A stretch of 64,000 nt of DNA from Cymbidium sinense. Its lineage: Eukaryota; Streptophyta; Magnoliopsida; Asparagales; Orchidaceae. A program made the position numbers and the translations under genes. Each line of letters opens with the position of its first letter. Within the stretch, counting starts at the first letter, position 1. Positions 36,053-47,560 of the stretch are shown here, piece after piece. The DNA lies in NCBI GenBank assembly GCA_021442155.1, contig CM038218.1, forward strand, positions 55,837,277-55,901,276, read 5' to 3'. The notes beneath the pieces are model-generated. The model saw only the letters and a list, made by a program, of their open reading frames with translations. It had not been told where the DNA came from and searched no databases.

Positions 36053-36478
36053 TTTTTTTTTAATAAAGAACAAATTTAGATTGAACATTTCTTCTTTTCA
36101 ATTTCATCAACCAAGTAAATAACCAAGTTTTCTAAGACACAAGCGATGACAAAGATAAAAATGAGCATGCATAGAGCAAATCAAAAACCCTAGATAACAA
36201 GAACTATCTTTACTATAAAGACATAGTTCGAGAAGTAGTGGATCTGATCGATCATTCTTTAGTTTCTCTAGTTCCCATCAGAACCACCCTAGCCTCTCGA
36301 GTAGCGGGATTGACCATCATATCCCTAATCTCTCCCTCCGTCACCTCCACGGTTGTAACTTCCGTTGCACCTCCAGCCTCCATAACCAAATCTCTCCCTC
36401 CGTCACCTCCACGGTTGTAACCTCAGTTGCACCTCATACCCATGCTCTTGCTCGACCCACACATTTAAGCGTTGTGGT
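36053..36478 (-). pseudogene. GRP retropseudogene fragment 5 (internal duplication, RRM tail replaced)
   Basis: A-run (T9 at 36,053-36,061 on +), 3' UTR and start of the Gly-rich region as in the other fragments. A 62 bp segment is tandemly repeated: 'tctccctccgtcacctccac' begins at 36,331 and again at 36,393. Beyond about 36,440 the sequence ('catgctcttgctcgaccc' and on) no longer matches the GRP family, so the RRM tail is missing. The 60-codon + strand frame at 36,238-36,420 is antisense noise. Confidence 0.8.
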
Positions 36479-39400
36479 TTAGGTTTGTTTTATGGGTTTA
36501 GGGTTTAGGGTTTAGTTAGTTTAATTACTTATTTTATTTTTTTATTTATTTTGTTTATTTTATTTTTATTCTTATTTTGGTTTATTTTTTATTTTTATTT
36601 AGATTAGTTTATTTATTTTAGATTTTTTTATTTTAGTTTAGGTTTTAAATTTTAGTTTATTTTTTGGTTTAGGTTTAGGTTTAGGTTCATTATTTAGTTG
36701 AGTTTTATTTTTTATTTTATTTTTTTATGTTTAGGTTTATACATTTTTAGGATTTAAAGTTTAGGGTTTGGGGATTAGGGTTTAAGGTAAGGGTTTAGGG
36801 TTAAGGTTTAGGGTTTAGGGTTTAGGGTTTAGTGTTTAAGCTTTAGGTTTTAGGATTTTTAGGGTTTAGGGTTTAGGGCTTAGGGTTTAGGGTTTTGGGT
36901 TTCAGGTTTTAGGTTTTGGGTTTTCAGGGTTTAGGATTTAGGGTTTAGGGTTTTGGGTTTTGGGTTTGGGATTTAGGGTTTTAGGGTTTAGGGTCTAGGA
37001 TTTAGGGTTGTAGGTTTAGGGTTTAGGGTTAGTTTAAGGGTTTAGGGTTTAAAGTTATGGTTTTTTTTTCTTTTTATTTATTTTTAGGGTTTAGGTTTTA
37101 AGTTTAGGTTTTAGGTTTTAGATTAGGCTTATTCTTAAATTAAGTAAACTAGGTTTAAGTTTTTTAAGTTTACTTTTAGGGTTTAGGATTAGCTTAGGCA
37201 TTAAGTTATTCTTTTTTAAATTAAGTAAACCAATAGGTTTAGGTTTATTTAGTTTATTTTATTTTTTACTTTTATTTTTATTTATTTTTTATTTAATTTA
37301 GTTTATTTATTTTAGGTTTCTTTATTATAGTTTAGGTTTTTTATTTTAGTTTATTTTTCAGGGTTAGGTTTAGGTTTAGGTTTAATTTTTAGTTGAGTTT
37401 TATTTATTTATTTTTTTAGGTTTAGGTTATATTTTTAATTTTAAGGTTCAGGTTTTGGTTTTTTTTTTTATTTTTTTAGGTTTAAGTTTTAGGTTTTTAT
37501 TTTAGGTTTATTTTTAGGTTTTATTTTCTACTTTAGGTTTAGGTTTATTTTTAGTTTATATTATTTTATTTAGTTTAGGTTTAGGTTTAGGTTTAGTTTA
37601 TTTTAGGTTTAGGTTTTATTTATTTTAGTTTTGTTTATTTTACTTTAGGTTTAGGTTTATATTATTTTTATTTTAGGTTTAGGTTTTTTTTAATTTAGGG
37701 TTTAGGTTTAATTTTGTATTTATTTTAATTTAATTTTTTAAGTTTAGGTTTTTATTTTGTATTTATTTTATTTTATTTTAGGTTTATTTTACGTTAATTT
37801 TATTTTTTATTTTATGTTCAATTTTTATTTTATTTAGGTTTTTATTATTAGGTTTATTTTTTTAAGTTTAGTTTAGGCTATTATTTATTTTAATTTAGTT
37901 TATTTTCTTTTAGGTTTAGGCTTTTATTTTATTTTATTTTTAATTTAATTAGGTTTAGGTTTTTTTTATTTTATTTATAGGTTTTCTTTAGTTTAAGTTT
38001 AGGTTTTTAGGTTTTAAGGGTTTAGGGATTAATGTTTTGGCTTTAGGGTTTAGGGTTTTTAGGGTTTAGGGTTTAGGATTTAAGGTTAGCTTAGGGTTTA
38101 CGATTTATGGTTAAAAGTTTCTTACGGTTTAGGATTTAGGGCTGAATGTTTTTTAGGGTTTTGGGTTTAGGTTTAGTTTTAGGATTTAGGTTTTAGGGTT
38201 TAGGGTTTAGGATTTAGGGTTTAGGGCTTTATTTTTAAATTAACTTCGATAAGTTTAATTTTTATTTATTTTATTTATTAGATTTTAAGTTTATTTTTAT
38301 TTTTATTTAGTATAGTTTATGTTTTTAATTTTAGTTTATTTTTTAGGTTTAGGTTTAGGTTTATGTTTATTTTTTTAGGTTTAAGTTTTAGGTTTTTATT
38401 TTAGGTTTATTTTTAGGTTTTATTTTTTTACTTTAGGTTTATTTTTAGTTTATATTATTTTATTTAGTTTAGGTTTAGGTTTAGGTTTATTTTATTTTAA
38501 GTTTAGGTTTTATCTATTTTAGTTTTGTTTATTTATTTTTATTTTAGGTTTAAGTTTTTTTTAATTTAGGGTTTAGGTTTAATTTTGTATTTATTTTTAA
38601 GTTAATTTTTTAAGTTTAGGTTTTTATTTTGTATTTATTTTATTTTATTTTAGTTTTATTTTACGTTAATTTTATTTTTTATTTTATGTTCAATTTTATT
38701 TTATTTAGGTTTTTATTATTAGGTTTATTTTATTATGTTTAGTTTAGGCTATTATTTATTTTAGTTTAGTTTATTTTATTTTAGGTTTAGGCTTTTGTTT
38801 TATTTTATTTTTAATTTATTTAGGTTTAGGTTTTTTTATTTATTTTATTTATAGGTTTTCTTTAGTTTAAGTTTAGGTTTTTAGGTTTTAAGGGTTTAGG
38901 GTTTAATGTTTTGGCTTTAGGGTTTAGGGTTTTTAGGGTTTAGGGTTTAGGATTTAAGGTTAGCTTAGGGTTTACAGTTTATGGGTAAAAGTTTCTTAGG
39001 GTTTAGGATTTAGGGCTGAATGTTTTTTAGGGTTTTGGGTTTAGGTTTAGTTTTAGGATTTAGGTTTTAGGGTTTTGGGTTTAGGATTTAGGGTTTAGGG
39101 CTTTATTTTTAAATTAACTAAATCGATAGGTTTAGGTTTATTTAGTTTACTTTTTATTTATTTTAGTTTATTATATTTTTTATTTTTTTAAGTTTATTTT
39201 TATTTTTATTTAGTATAGTTTATGTTTTTTATTTTAGTTTATTTTTTAGGTTTAGGTTTAGGTTTATGTTTATTTTTTTAGGTTTAAGTTTTAGGTTTTT
39301 ATTTTAGGTTTATTTTTAGGTTTTATTTTTTACTTTAGGTTTAGGTTTATTTTTAGTTTATATTATTTTATTTAGTTTAGGTTTAGGTTTAGGTTTAGTT

Positions 39401-42196
39401 TATTTTAGGTTTAGGTTTTATTTATTTTAGTTTTGTTTATTTTACTTTAGGTTTAGGTTTCTGTTGTTTTTATTTTAGGTTTAGGTTTTTTTTAATTTAG
39501 GGTTTAGGTTTAATTTTGTATTTATTTTTAAGTTAATTTTATAAGTTTAGGTTTTTATTTTGTATTTATTTTATTTTATTTTAGTTTTATTTTACGTTAA
39601 TTTTATTTTTTATTTTATGTTCAGTTTTATTTTATTTAGGTTTTATTATTAGATTTTATTAAGTTTAGTTTTATTATTTATTTTAGTTTATTTATTTTAG
39701 TTTAGTTTATTTTATTTTATTTTTAATTTATTTAGGTTTAGGTTTTTTTTATTTATTTTATTTATAGGTTTTCTTTAGTTTAAGTTTAGGTTTTTAGGTT
39801 TTAAGGGTTTAGGGTTTAATGTTTTGGCTTTAGGGTTTAGGGTTTTTAGGGTTTAGGGTTTAGGATTTAAGGTTAGCAGGTAGGAGTTTGATTTATAGGA
39901 GTTTATAGGGTTTAAGTTTAGATTTAGGTTTTTTAGTTTAGGGTTTAGGAGTTTTAGGATTTAGTTTTAGGATTTAGGTTTTAGGATTTAGGGTTTAGGG
40001 CTTTATTTTTAAATTAACTAAATCGATAGGTTTAGGTTTATTTAGTTTACTTTTTATTTATTTTAGTTTATTATATTTTTTATTTTTTTAGTTTATTTTT
40101 TATTTTTATTTAGTATAGTTTATGTTTTTTTATTTTAGTTTATTTTTTAGGTTTAGATTTTGGTTTATGTTTATTTTTTAGTTTAGTTTTATTGTTTTTT
40201 AGTTTTTAGGTTTAGGTTTTATTTTTTACTTTTAGGTTTAGGTTTTGGTTTTTATTTTATTTTTTTAGGTTTATGTTTTAGGTTTTTGTTTTAGGTTTAT
40301 TTTTAGGTTTTATTTTTTAGTTTAGGTTTAGCTTTAATTTTAGTTTATTTTATATTTTTTTCTTAGGGTTTTGGTTTAGTTTATTTTTGGTTTAGGTTTA
40401 GGTTTTATTTATTTTAGTTTAGATTTTTTTAGTTTAGGTTTGGGTTTATTTTATTTTTTTAATTTTAGGTTTAGGTTTTTTTTTTGTTTAGGGTGTAGGT
40501 TTTGTTTTTTATTTATTTTTAAGTTTTATTTTTAGGTTTAGGTTTTTATTTAGTTTTCATTTATATTTTATTTTAGGTTTATTTTTTTTATTTACATTTA
40601 GTTTTTATTTTATTTTGGTTTTTTATTTTTAGGTTTAGTTTCTTTTTTTTTAGTTTAGTTTAGGTTTTTATTTACTTTACTTTAGTTTAGTTTTTATTTT
40701 TTATTTTAATATATCTTTAGGTTTAGGTTTTAGTTTAGGTTTTTATTTTATTTTATTTTATATATTTTATTTAGGTTTAGATTTTTTATTTATTTTATTT
40801 TTAGGTTTTATTTAGTTTAGGTTTAGTTTTTCATGTTTTTCGGGTTTATGGTTTAGGGTTTGTTATTTCATGTTTAAGGTTTATGGTTTGGGGTTTCGAG
40901 TTTAGGGTTTAGGGTTAAGTGTTCTAGGTTTTAGGGTTTAAGGTTTAGGGTTAGGGTTTTTTATTATTTTTATTTTTTGATTTTTTTAATTATTTTTCAA
41001 ATTAAGTAAATTGATAGGTTCAAGTTTATTTAGTTTATTTTTTATTTAAGTTTATTTTATTTTATATTTTGATTTAGCTTTATTTTTATTTAGTATAGTT
41101 TATTTATTTTTGGTTTATTTTTTTTAGTTTAGGTTTTTTATTTTGGTTTATTTTTTAGGTTTAGGTTTATGTTTAGGTACATTTTTTAGTTTAGTTTTAT
41201 TTTAATTTTAATTTTTAGGTTTAGGTTTTATTTTTTTTCTTAGGTTTAGGTTTAGATTTTTATTTTATTTTTTTAGGTTTAGGTTTTAGGTTTTTATTTT
41301 AGGTTCATTTTTAGGTTTTATTTTTTAGTTTAGGTTTAGGTTTATTTTTTGTTTATTTTATTTTATTTTATTTAGGTTTAGGTTTAGTGTACTTAATTTT
41401 AGGATTATTTTAGGGTTTAGGCTTTAGGGTTTAGGATTTTTTTAAGTTTAGGGTTTAGGATTTAGGGTTAGTTTAGGGTTTAGGGTTTAGGGTTTTAGGG
41501 TTTAGGGTTTACGATTTAGGGTTTAGGGTTAGGGTTAGGGTTTAGGATTTAGGGTTTAGGGCTAGTTGAGGGTTTAGGGTTGTAGGTTTATGGTTTAGGA
41601 TTTATGGTTTAGGGTTTAGGGGTCTTTTTTTAAATTACGTAACTAGCAGGTTTAGGTTGTTTTAGTTTATTTAGTTTATTTTTTATTTATTTTAGGTTAT
41701 TTTGTTTTTTAATTTTATTTAGGTTTATTTCTTATTTTTATTTAGCTTAGTTTAGTTATTTTTTGGTTTATGTTTTCTTTTATTTTAGTTTATTTTTTTA
41801 GGTTTAGGTTTATGTTTATTTTTTAGTTTAGTTTTTTTATTTTATTTTTTTTAGGTTTAGGTTTTATTTTTTTATTTTTAGGTTTATGTTTGGTTTTATT
41901 TTATTTTTTTAGGTTTAGGTTTTAGGTTTTTATTTTAGGTTTATTTTTAGGTTTTTTTTTTTAGTTTAGGCTTAGGTTTATTTTTAGTTTATCTTATTTT
42001 ATTTAGTTTAGGGTTTAGGTTTAGTTTATTTTAGGTTTAGGTTTAGGTTTTATTTATTTTAGTTTAGATTTGTGTTTATTTTATTTTGTTTATTTTAGGT
42101 TTAAGGTTTTTTTTAGTTTAGGGTTTAGCTTTTATTTTTTATTTATTTTTAGGTTTATTTTTTAGGTTTAAGTTTAGTTATTATTTTATTTAGGGT
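36479..42196 (+). repeat. Telomere-like array, block IId
   Basis: Longest block without a GRP fragment. Marker boxes at about 37,130-37,152 (partial), 37,210-37,236, 38,230-38,256, 39,102-39,130, 40,002-40,030, 40,993-41,018 and 41,624-41,650. Heptamer-dense stretches at 36,745-37,060 and 41,400-41,630. It contains a very similar triplicate (listed separately). It ends at 42,196 against gag sequence through 'tttagggttttgtg'. Confidence 0.9.
37210..40001 (+). repeat. Recent tandem triplication of a ~0.9 kb telomere-like unit
   Basis: Three successive units share unusual details: 'ttttacgttaattttatttt' near 37,787, 38,650 and 39,591; 'aatgttttgg' ending at 38,040, 38,914 and 39,827 (spacings 874 and 913 bp); and 'aaattaactaaatcgatagg' at 39,111 and 40,011. 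Similarity is visibly higher than between other units of the array, so this looks like a recent unequal exchange. Confidence 0.85.
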
Positions 42197-42500
42197 TTTG
42201 TGCCACCATCCTTCAAGATCTTTCATGGTAATGGGTACCCATAATAACATATTGCACACTTTAGAGTCAGCTGTTGCAACATCAATAGCAGCAACGCACT
42301 CCTATTATGACTTTTCATTAGAAGTCTATCAGGTGTTGCATTTGATTGGTACGTTGAACAGCCCAATGATTCGGCGAAGGCTTTTTCTAAGTTGGAGCAC
42401 CTCTTCATCAAGAGGTTTGCTGGAGCTCAGCAGAGGGTGATTGTAGGTGACCTCATTGTAGAGAAAGCGAAACTCAAGGTCCCATGTTAATTACATTCTC
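42197..42500 (+). pseudogene. Gag (Retrotrans_gag-like) relic, copy C
   Basis: Starts 'PPSFKIFHGNGYP' (about 42,200-42,240), matching the F-x-G-x-x-P opening of plant gypsy gag. After a frameshift 'FDWYVEQPNDSAKAFSKL' (42,341-42,394) and 'FIKRFAGAQQRVIVGDLI' follow; these are the W-Y and F-x-x-x-F positions of the Retrotrans_gag domain. Gag would form the particle. The start codon and N-terminus are missing at the array junction. The 80-codon frame at 42,198-42,440 is a mixture of frames and not the true reading. Confidence 0.8.
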
Positions 42501-44117
42501 GGAGGTGCAACTGAGCATGAAATGTCCTTTGTCAGAATAGCATGCCATTGAGATTCTACTCATGAATATCCATGGCCCGATCATCATGCTTAAGGGCTTT
42601 ACCATCAAAATATTCAAGAAATTAATCAATAAAACCTACAAGAGGAAGCCAAAGCAGTTACCCTTTCAAATAATCATCTAGGCTCAAGGTGGTGTTTGAG
42701 AAGAAGCCGACGGTTGTGTGATGAGGGAAGTCACTAGCTAGAGTTCAATAAGAGAGAGTATGAGCTTAGCAGCCACCTTTGCCACCTCCTTTTCCACCAC
42801 CTCGACCATCATACCGGCCACCATAGCTACCACAATGACTATTTCCACCACCTCAGTAGCCTACCCAGCAATGGTATTCATATCCATTGCAAGGTACTTA
42901 TTTTTCACCTACTCTTGCTGATAGATTGGGTAAGTCATATTCATTCAAGAGGGAGTTAGTTAGGAAAATCTTTAAGAATCTCTTAAAGAAACCTGACTTT
43001 TAGTTACTAGAGCCTAAGAGGCGGAGGAAGTGGGAAAGAATGATGATCCTTATTTACCACGCATGTTAGGCCATGTCAGGATTGTATCACTTTTAAGGAC
43101 TAGAAGTTGATAACATAGTTATCCCTAAGGAATGTTTATTGCGATCTTCTTAAGACCAAAGAAGGTTAAGATATCTCCCTATCTTAAACCTCTAAGAAGA
43201 TCATTTCTAAGATCAAGAAGCTTTCCTTGCAGGTGTCTGAAGTAGCTCAAACCTCCAACACCAAGGAAGGTTTGCTAGTTGCAAAGGATAACTTGAGGAG
43301 GGTGATAGCCCAGTAGAAGTAGAAACTCACCATACTTGCACGGGATAGTCCAGTAGCGTAGCCATCGTCCGAGTCTAGTACTCCCTCCACCGTTGCAGCT
43401 ACCACCTTTTCTTCTCCTCTTAGGTAGTATGGATAAGAGCACTAAATCCCTTACTCTGCTTACTTTACTTGATTTCTATCATCCACCTCCATCCATAAAG
43501 AAATTAATGAAGAAAGTTGATTCTACATATATATTGTCTACTTCTGATGTTCTTGATTTTATTCATATTGAAAGCTATTCGAGTTTAAATAAAATAATAG
43601 CTCTAGTAGTTCCAATCCTTTCCTTTATGATTTAGAGTCAGGCTATCCTTCTATGAATCAATTGGGTTCACCTCTTGAGATTGACTTGGAGACAACTGAC
43701 ACTGAGAATCTCATAGGAGAGGCTATAGGTATACCTGATGAGAAGGTAGAACTTTTGACAAGCTCATCTTTCTAAGAAGTCATTGAAGTCAACCTACGTA
43801 ATGGCAAAGTTTTACCTCTTCTGGTAGCACCTAAGGATAAGCGTAAGCAATTCATTGGTTCCAGTGAGTAGATAGCCCCTTTATAAGATGCTCCACCCAT
43901 GGATATACTTATGGAGGACCAAGCTAGAGTTGATTACAATGTCTTAGCTCACCTTTAGAAGTTTCCTAAGTTAAGCATATACGATGCCCTTGTCATATCT
44001 AAAGAGATGAGAGAATCTCTAATCAAGGCCTTACTTGATCTAGAGATATTCTTAGCTCAACTGACCACTACTAAAGAGGAGGCATGCCACTCGAAGGACA
44101 TCATAAGAGTTACATTT
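42501..44117 (+). pseudogene. Gag C-terminal part and gag-protease linker, copy C
   Basis: A proline-codon-rich segment at 42,775-42,880 ('PPPFPPPRPSYRPP' in one frame), then 'WYSYPLQGTYFSPTLADRLG' (about 42,870), a degraded region near 43,010-43,110 where a zinc knuckle might be expected but no clear CCHC remains, and a late part with 'YNVLAHL' and 'YDALVISKEMRESL' (43,939-44,025) leading to 'TFSDEDLLLG' before the protease. Unordered, low-conservation polyprotein sequence with many stops. Confidence 0.65.
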
Positions 44118-44327
44118 AGTGATGAAGACTTACTCCTAGGGTTGATCGAGTACAACCACCACTTTACATTATAGTGCATGTTGGCGGATCTGATATCGAG
44201 TTCTAGTTGACCGGTGTATCGGTCAACATTATGAGTCTAAGAACCTTGCCTTCTTGAGGATCGACATCTCAAACACCAAAAGAAAGGATGATGTTGAGAG
44301 GATTTAATGAACAAGGCGAGAGGGCCT
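44118..44327 (+). pseudogene. Retropepsin N-terminal part, copy C
   Basis: Matches 15,795-16,018. The active-site region reads 'LVD' at about 44,204 and then shifts frame by one base, so the Asp-x-Gly context is broken. 'NIMSLRTLAFLRIDIS' follows in another frame, then the sequence that precedes the nested element. The last five bases before the insertion are ggcct. Confidence 0.8.
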
Positions 44328-45645
44328 TGTGTTGTTTATTTTTAAATGTATGGGGGGTACTTTTTGAGGTGATCGGGTACAACAATGATGTATGATATAC
44401 TCTCTCAAAAGATAGAGGCATCACCCTACAATGGACTTAATCATGTAATAAGGACTCATAAGGCATGATGGGTCTTTGAATGTACGAGAGATTTTTTCCC
44501 TACTTTAAATGGATGAATTAAGTAGGGTTTACATTAAACCAAATTCTTAAGTTCACTATGGAGGCAAGCCTCCATAGTTAATTACATCTTAAGAAATGAA
44601 ATTTTCTAAGAATACTCTCAATTAAAGTAGACTTATTTTTGGAATCCTAAATCAAGGGAGAAGACTATCAAAGATTAGTTATATTTGGAAAATCATTTGG
44701 AAACGTTCAAGGAGAAGACTTATTTTTGGAATCCAAATGAAATAAGAAGGAAATGCTCATTATACTAGGAAGCATTCCAATCTATCTATGGTTGGGCTTG
44801 GGCTTTATAATTTTGAAGTTGAGGAGATTTATATGTTTTGAGTTGAAATTTAATTAGATTAATGGGGCTTATAAACCACCAATACAAGGTTGTGGGAATG
44901 CCTAAGAGGTGAGGATTTATGCTCGTAGCCTGAATGAAATAGCTACCTCAGATCCCAAATCAAGGGATCTTTAGTATGAGCTAAACCATGACCTAAATCT
45001 AAGTGACAAATGGACATAAGGGTTTACCTCCATAAGAGAGAATAAATTATCCGACTTCTAGACTTATAACCACTGGGAGTGGCCACCAACTAACACCTCC
45101 TATAATTTTAAAACCATGTAGTCTAGTCATATGAATTGTAAGATAGATAGGGTGGTAATTTAATTAGAAAGAGACTAAAGTCCTAAACACATTCCCTAAG
45201 AGACAAGAGCATGAGTGGTATGAGCATATGACTTAATTTATAGATGCAAAATATTTTCAAATTTTATTTTATTTTAGGCAGATCATTTTGATAGGTGTTT
45301 TAGGACTTCTTATGCCTAAATGCATGATGAAATAGGTTATGGGTCAAATCAGCTAGAAGAAGGTGTTCTCCATCACATGGGATGCCCTCACATGCCAAGA
45401 ATTCTTTTATTGTGCAAGGATGGAGATCCTTCATATTCAGAGAAGAATATGCATGCATGATGTGAAACATACAACCATACAACTAAGGGGTTGCTAAATC
45501 TTTTAATTATCTTATTAATGTCTTAGGCTTTATGATGATGTTATGAGTTGTTTAAAATTTATTTATGAGTGATTAGTTCGGTAGAAAAAGTTATTTTTGT
45601 CCTAAGAGCCTAATCGTATCCAAGCCACACATTAAAGCATCAATC

Positions 45646-46245
45646 ATTGAAGAAACTATGAAAAGCATGTTGTCCTAATGCACAATGTAAACATAACATC
45701 AAACAATTATAAAAATTATCATAAAAGAATAAAATGTCGATGCAGTCAGGTACCATCGTACAACCCAAAGAGAGAAAAGATGAGTAGCCGAGCTCTACCC
45801 TTATACAACTTAGAATATGAAAGATTAATTATAATTGTATTAAATGCTATAGGGGTCTTCTTTTTTCATATCTCCATTTTATTTGGTTCCTTCTTTGATT
45901 TGGATGGTGCTTACATCAAAGGCATCATGGCACCCAGACAAAGCCTTGGCCATTGCTCATCCTAATCCCCATAGCACTAATCTAATTCCTATTGCAAAAT
46001 TACATTTATGTGAGAAAAGTAAATCTAACTACACGCAAAATAAGGTTAGCTAAATATACATATAATCCCAAGTAGTTGTATTTATAATTTGGACTTAGCA
46101 CCCTACACATGGGTAACTAAATACAATCCTAACTTGGATTATTCTTAGGATTTAAGCAACCTATAAAGAGCATTCACATTTATTTTTAAGCATCCCTTAA
46201 GCATAATCCCCTACAAAAATATGATTAGGCTAATATTGGCCTATC
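45646..46245. other. ~600 bp segment present only in nested element C
   Basis: In copy B 'aaagcatcatgttcc' joins directly to 'agtctatgaagcatacacc'; in C about 600 bp lies between the equivalent sites. It holds a 95-codon open frame (45,678-45,965) without recognisable domain. I see no terminal repeats or target duplication, so a deletion in B is at least as likely as an insertion in C. Confidence 0.6.
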
Positions 46246-46849
46246 ATCCGTCTACGAAGCATACACCCTAACATCCAATCTAAAATAAGGCATCATAAAA
46301 TAAAACATACATCAAATCATACACTATCCTAACTTAGAGCTAGAAGTAGTGACTTAATTATATTGTGTTTATTAAGTCTTATGTGGCATTAGTGTTGTAT
46401 TTTCTAAGTGTAAAAGGATTCAATTTAACAAGAAAGTTTGATTTCACTTGAAGTAGTTTAATTGATTTGAGAATTTTAATTTGTGTTTTCTTTTATTTCA
46501 TTTGATTATACGTAGCAACTAAGTGTTGTAAAGAGAGGAAAAGAGGATTTCCCTCTTTCATCCCTACCTTAAGTCACTTTCTAAAGTATATTAATTTGAT
46601 TTAGTTCTCTTTAGTGAATGGCTTATTAAATTAGTTAATTAATCCTAAGTTTAGATTCACTTTAAATAATCATATTCAAAATGAAAGGCATCTTACAATT
46701 AATTTAATTGAATTACTACCACAAGACATATATTAAATCATTCCTTTCCTTCACATGTAACATGCATATGATTTAATCTTAGGTGTATTTATACATGCAA
46801 CATATTTTAGCACACTTAAATGATGAATGTATGTGTATGTTTAGATTTT

Positions 46850-47560
46850 ATATTTTTATTGATTGAATTATTTAAACTTATTAATTTAAAACTTTATCCA
46901 AATTATTATTCAAAAGGACATAAGATTGAATTAAATAAGCATGTATTAAGTTAAGTGAGGTAACCAAATGACCTCCTTGGAGCTAGCTAAAGCTTCATAT
47001 TCTCAGGATGTCTAGATTATATACCCATTTGCATTCAAACATATGTAAATTTGTATACATGAACATTGGAAGTAAGCTCCAAATCATATGGCTAATTAAT
47101 TCAACCACTTAGTCAATTATGAATGCATGCAATTTTAATGTAAAATGGGATTTTCATTCACTAATCACATATACATATATATGTACAAAGATATAGGCAA
47201 GTACATGTCATTATTAAACTAAGGAAGTGAGGTAATCAAATGACCTCCTTGGGGCTAACTAAAGCGTTGTATTCCCGGGATGTCCAGACTATATACTTGC
47301 TTTTCTTGGACACACATGGATGTATACATAAATGAGGGAAAAAAAACCATGCAAAGAATCTATATTTTTTATTGAATCATTTACATATATGAATTAAAGC
47401 TCTATCCAAATTCTAATGTTGAAATACATAAGAATGAAATCAAATGGGTACATGTCATTGTTAAACCAGAGAAGTGAGGTAATCAAATGACCTCTTTGAG
47501 GCTAGCTAAAGCCTCATGTTCTCAGGATGTCCTGACTTTATACCCATTACCATTCAATCT
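46850..47560 (+). repeat. ~250 bp tandem sub-repeats in nested element C
   Basis: Three units with the 'gaagtgaggtaatcaaatga' core near 46,952 (partial), 47,224 and 47,470, collinear with 17,925-18,620 in copy B. Confidence 0.8.

Noticed and set aside
42775..42880. Pro-codon-rich stretch in gag C that reads as Gly-rich on the minus strand, resembling another GRP fragment.
   Set aside because: It lies within collinear gag sequence with readable gag on both sides, has no GRP 3' UTR or A-run, and is not bounded by telomere-like repeat. A Pro-rich gag segment explains it.
45678..45965. 95-codon open frame in nested element C.
   Set aside because: No motif I recognise and no second copy to test conservation; AT-rich non-coding context.
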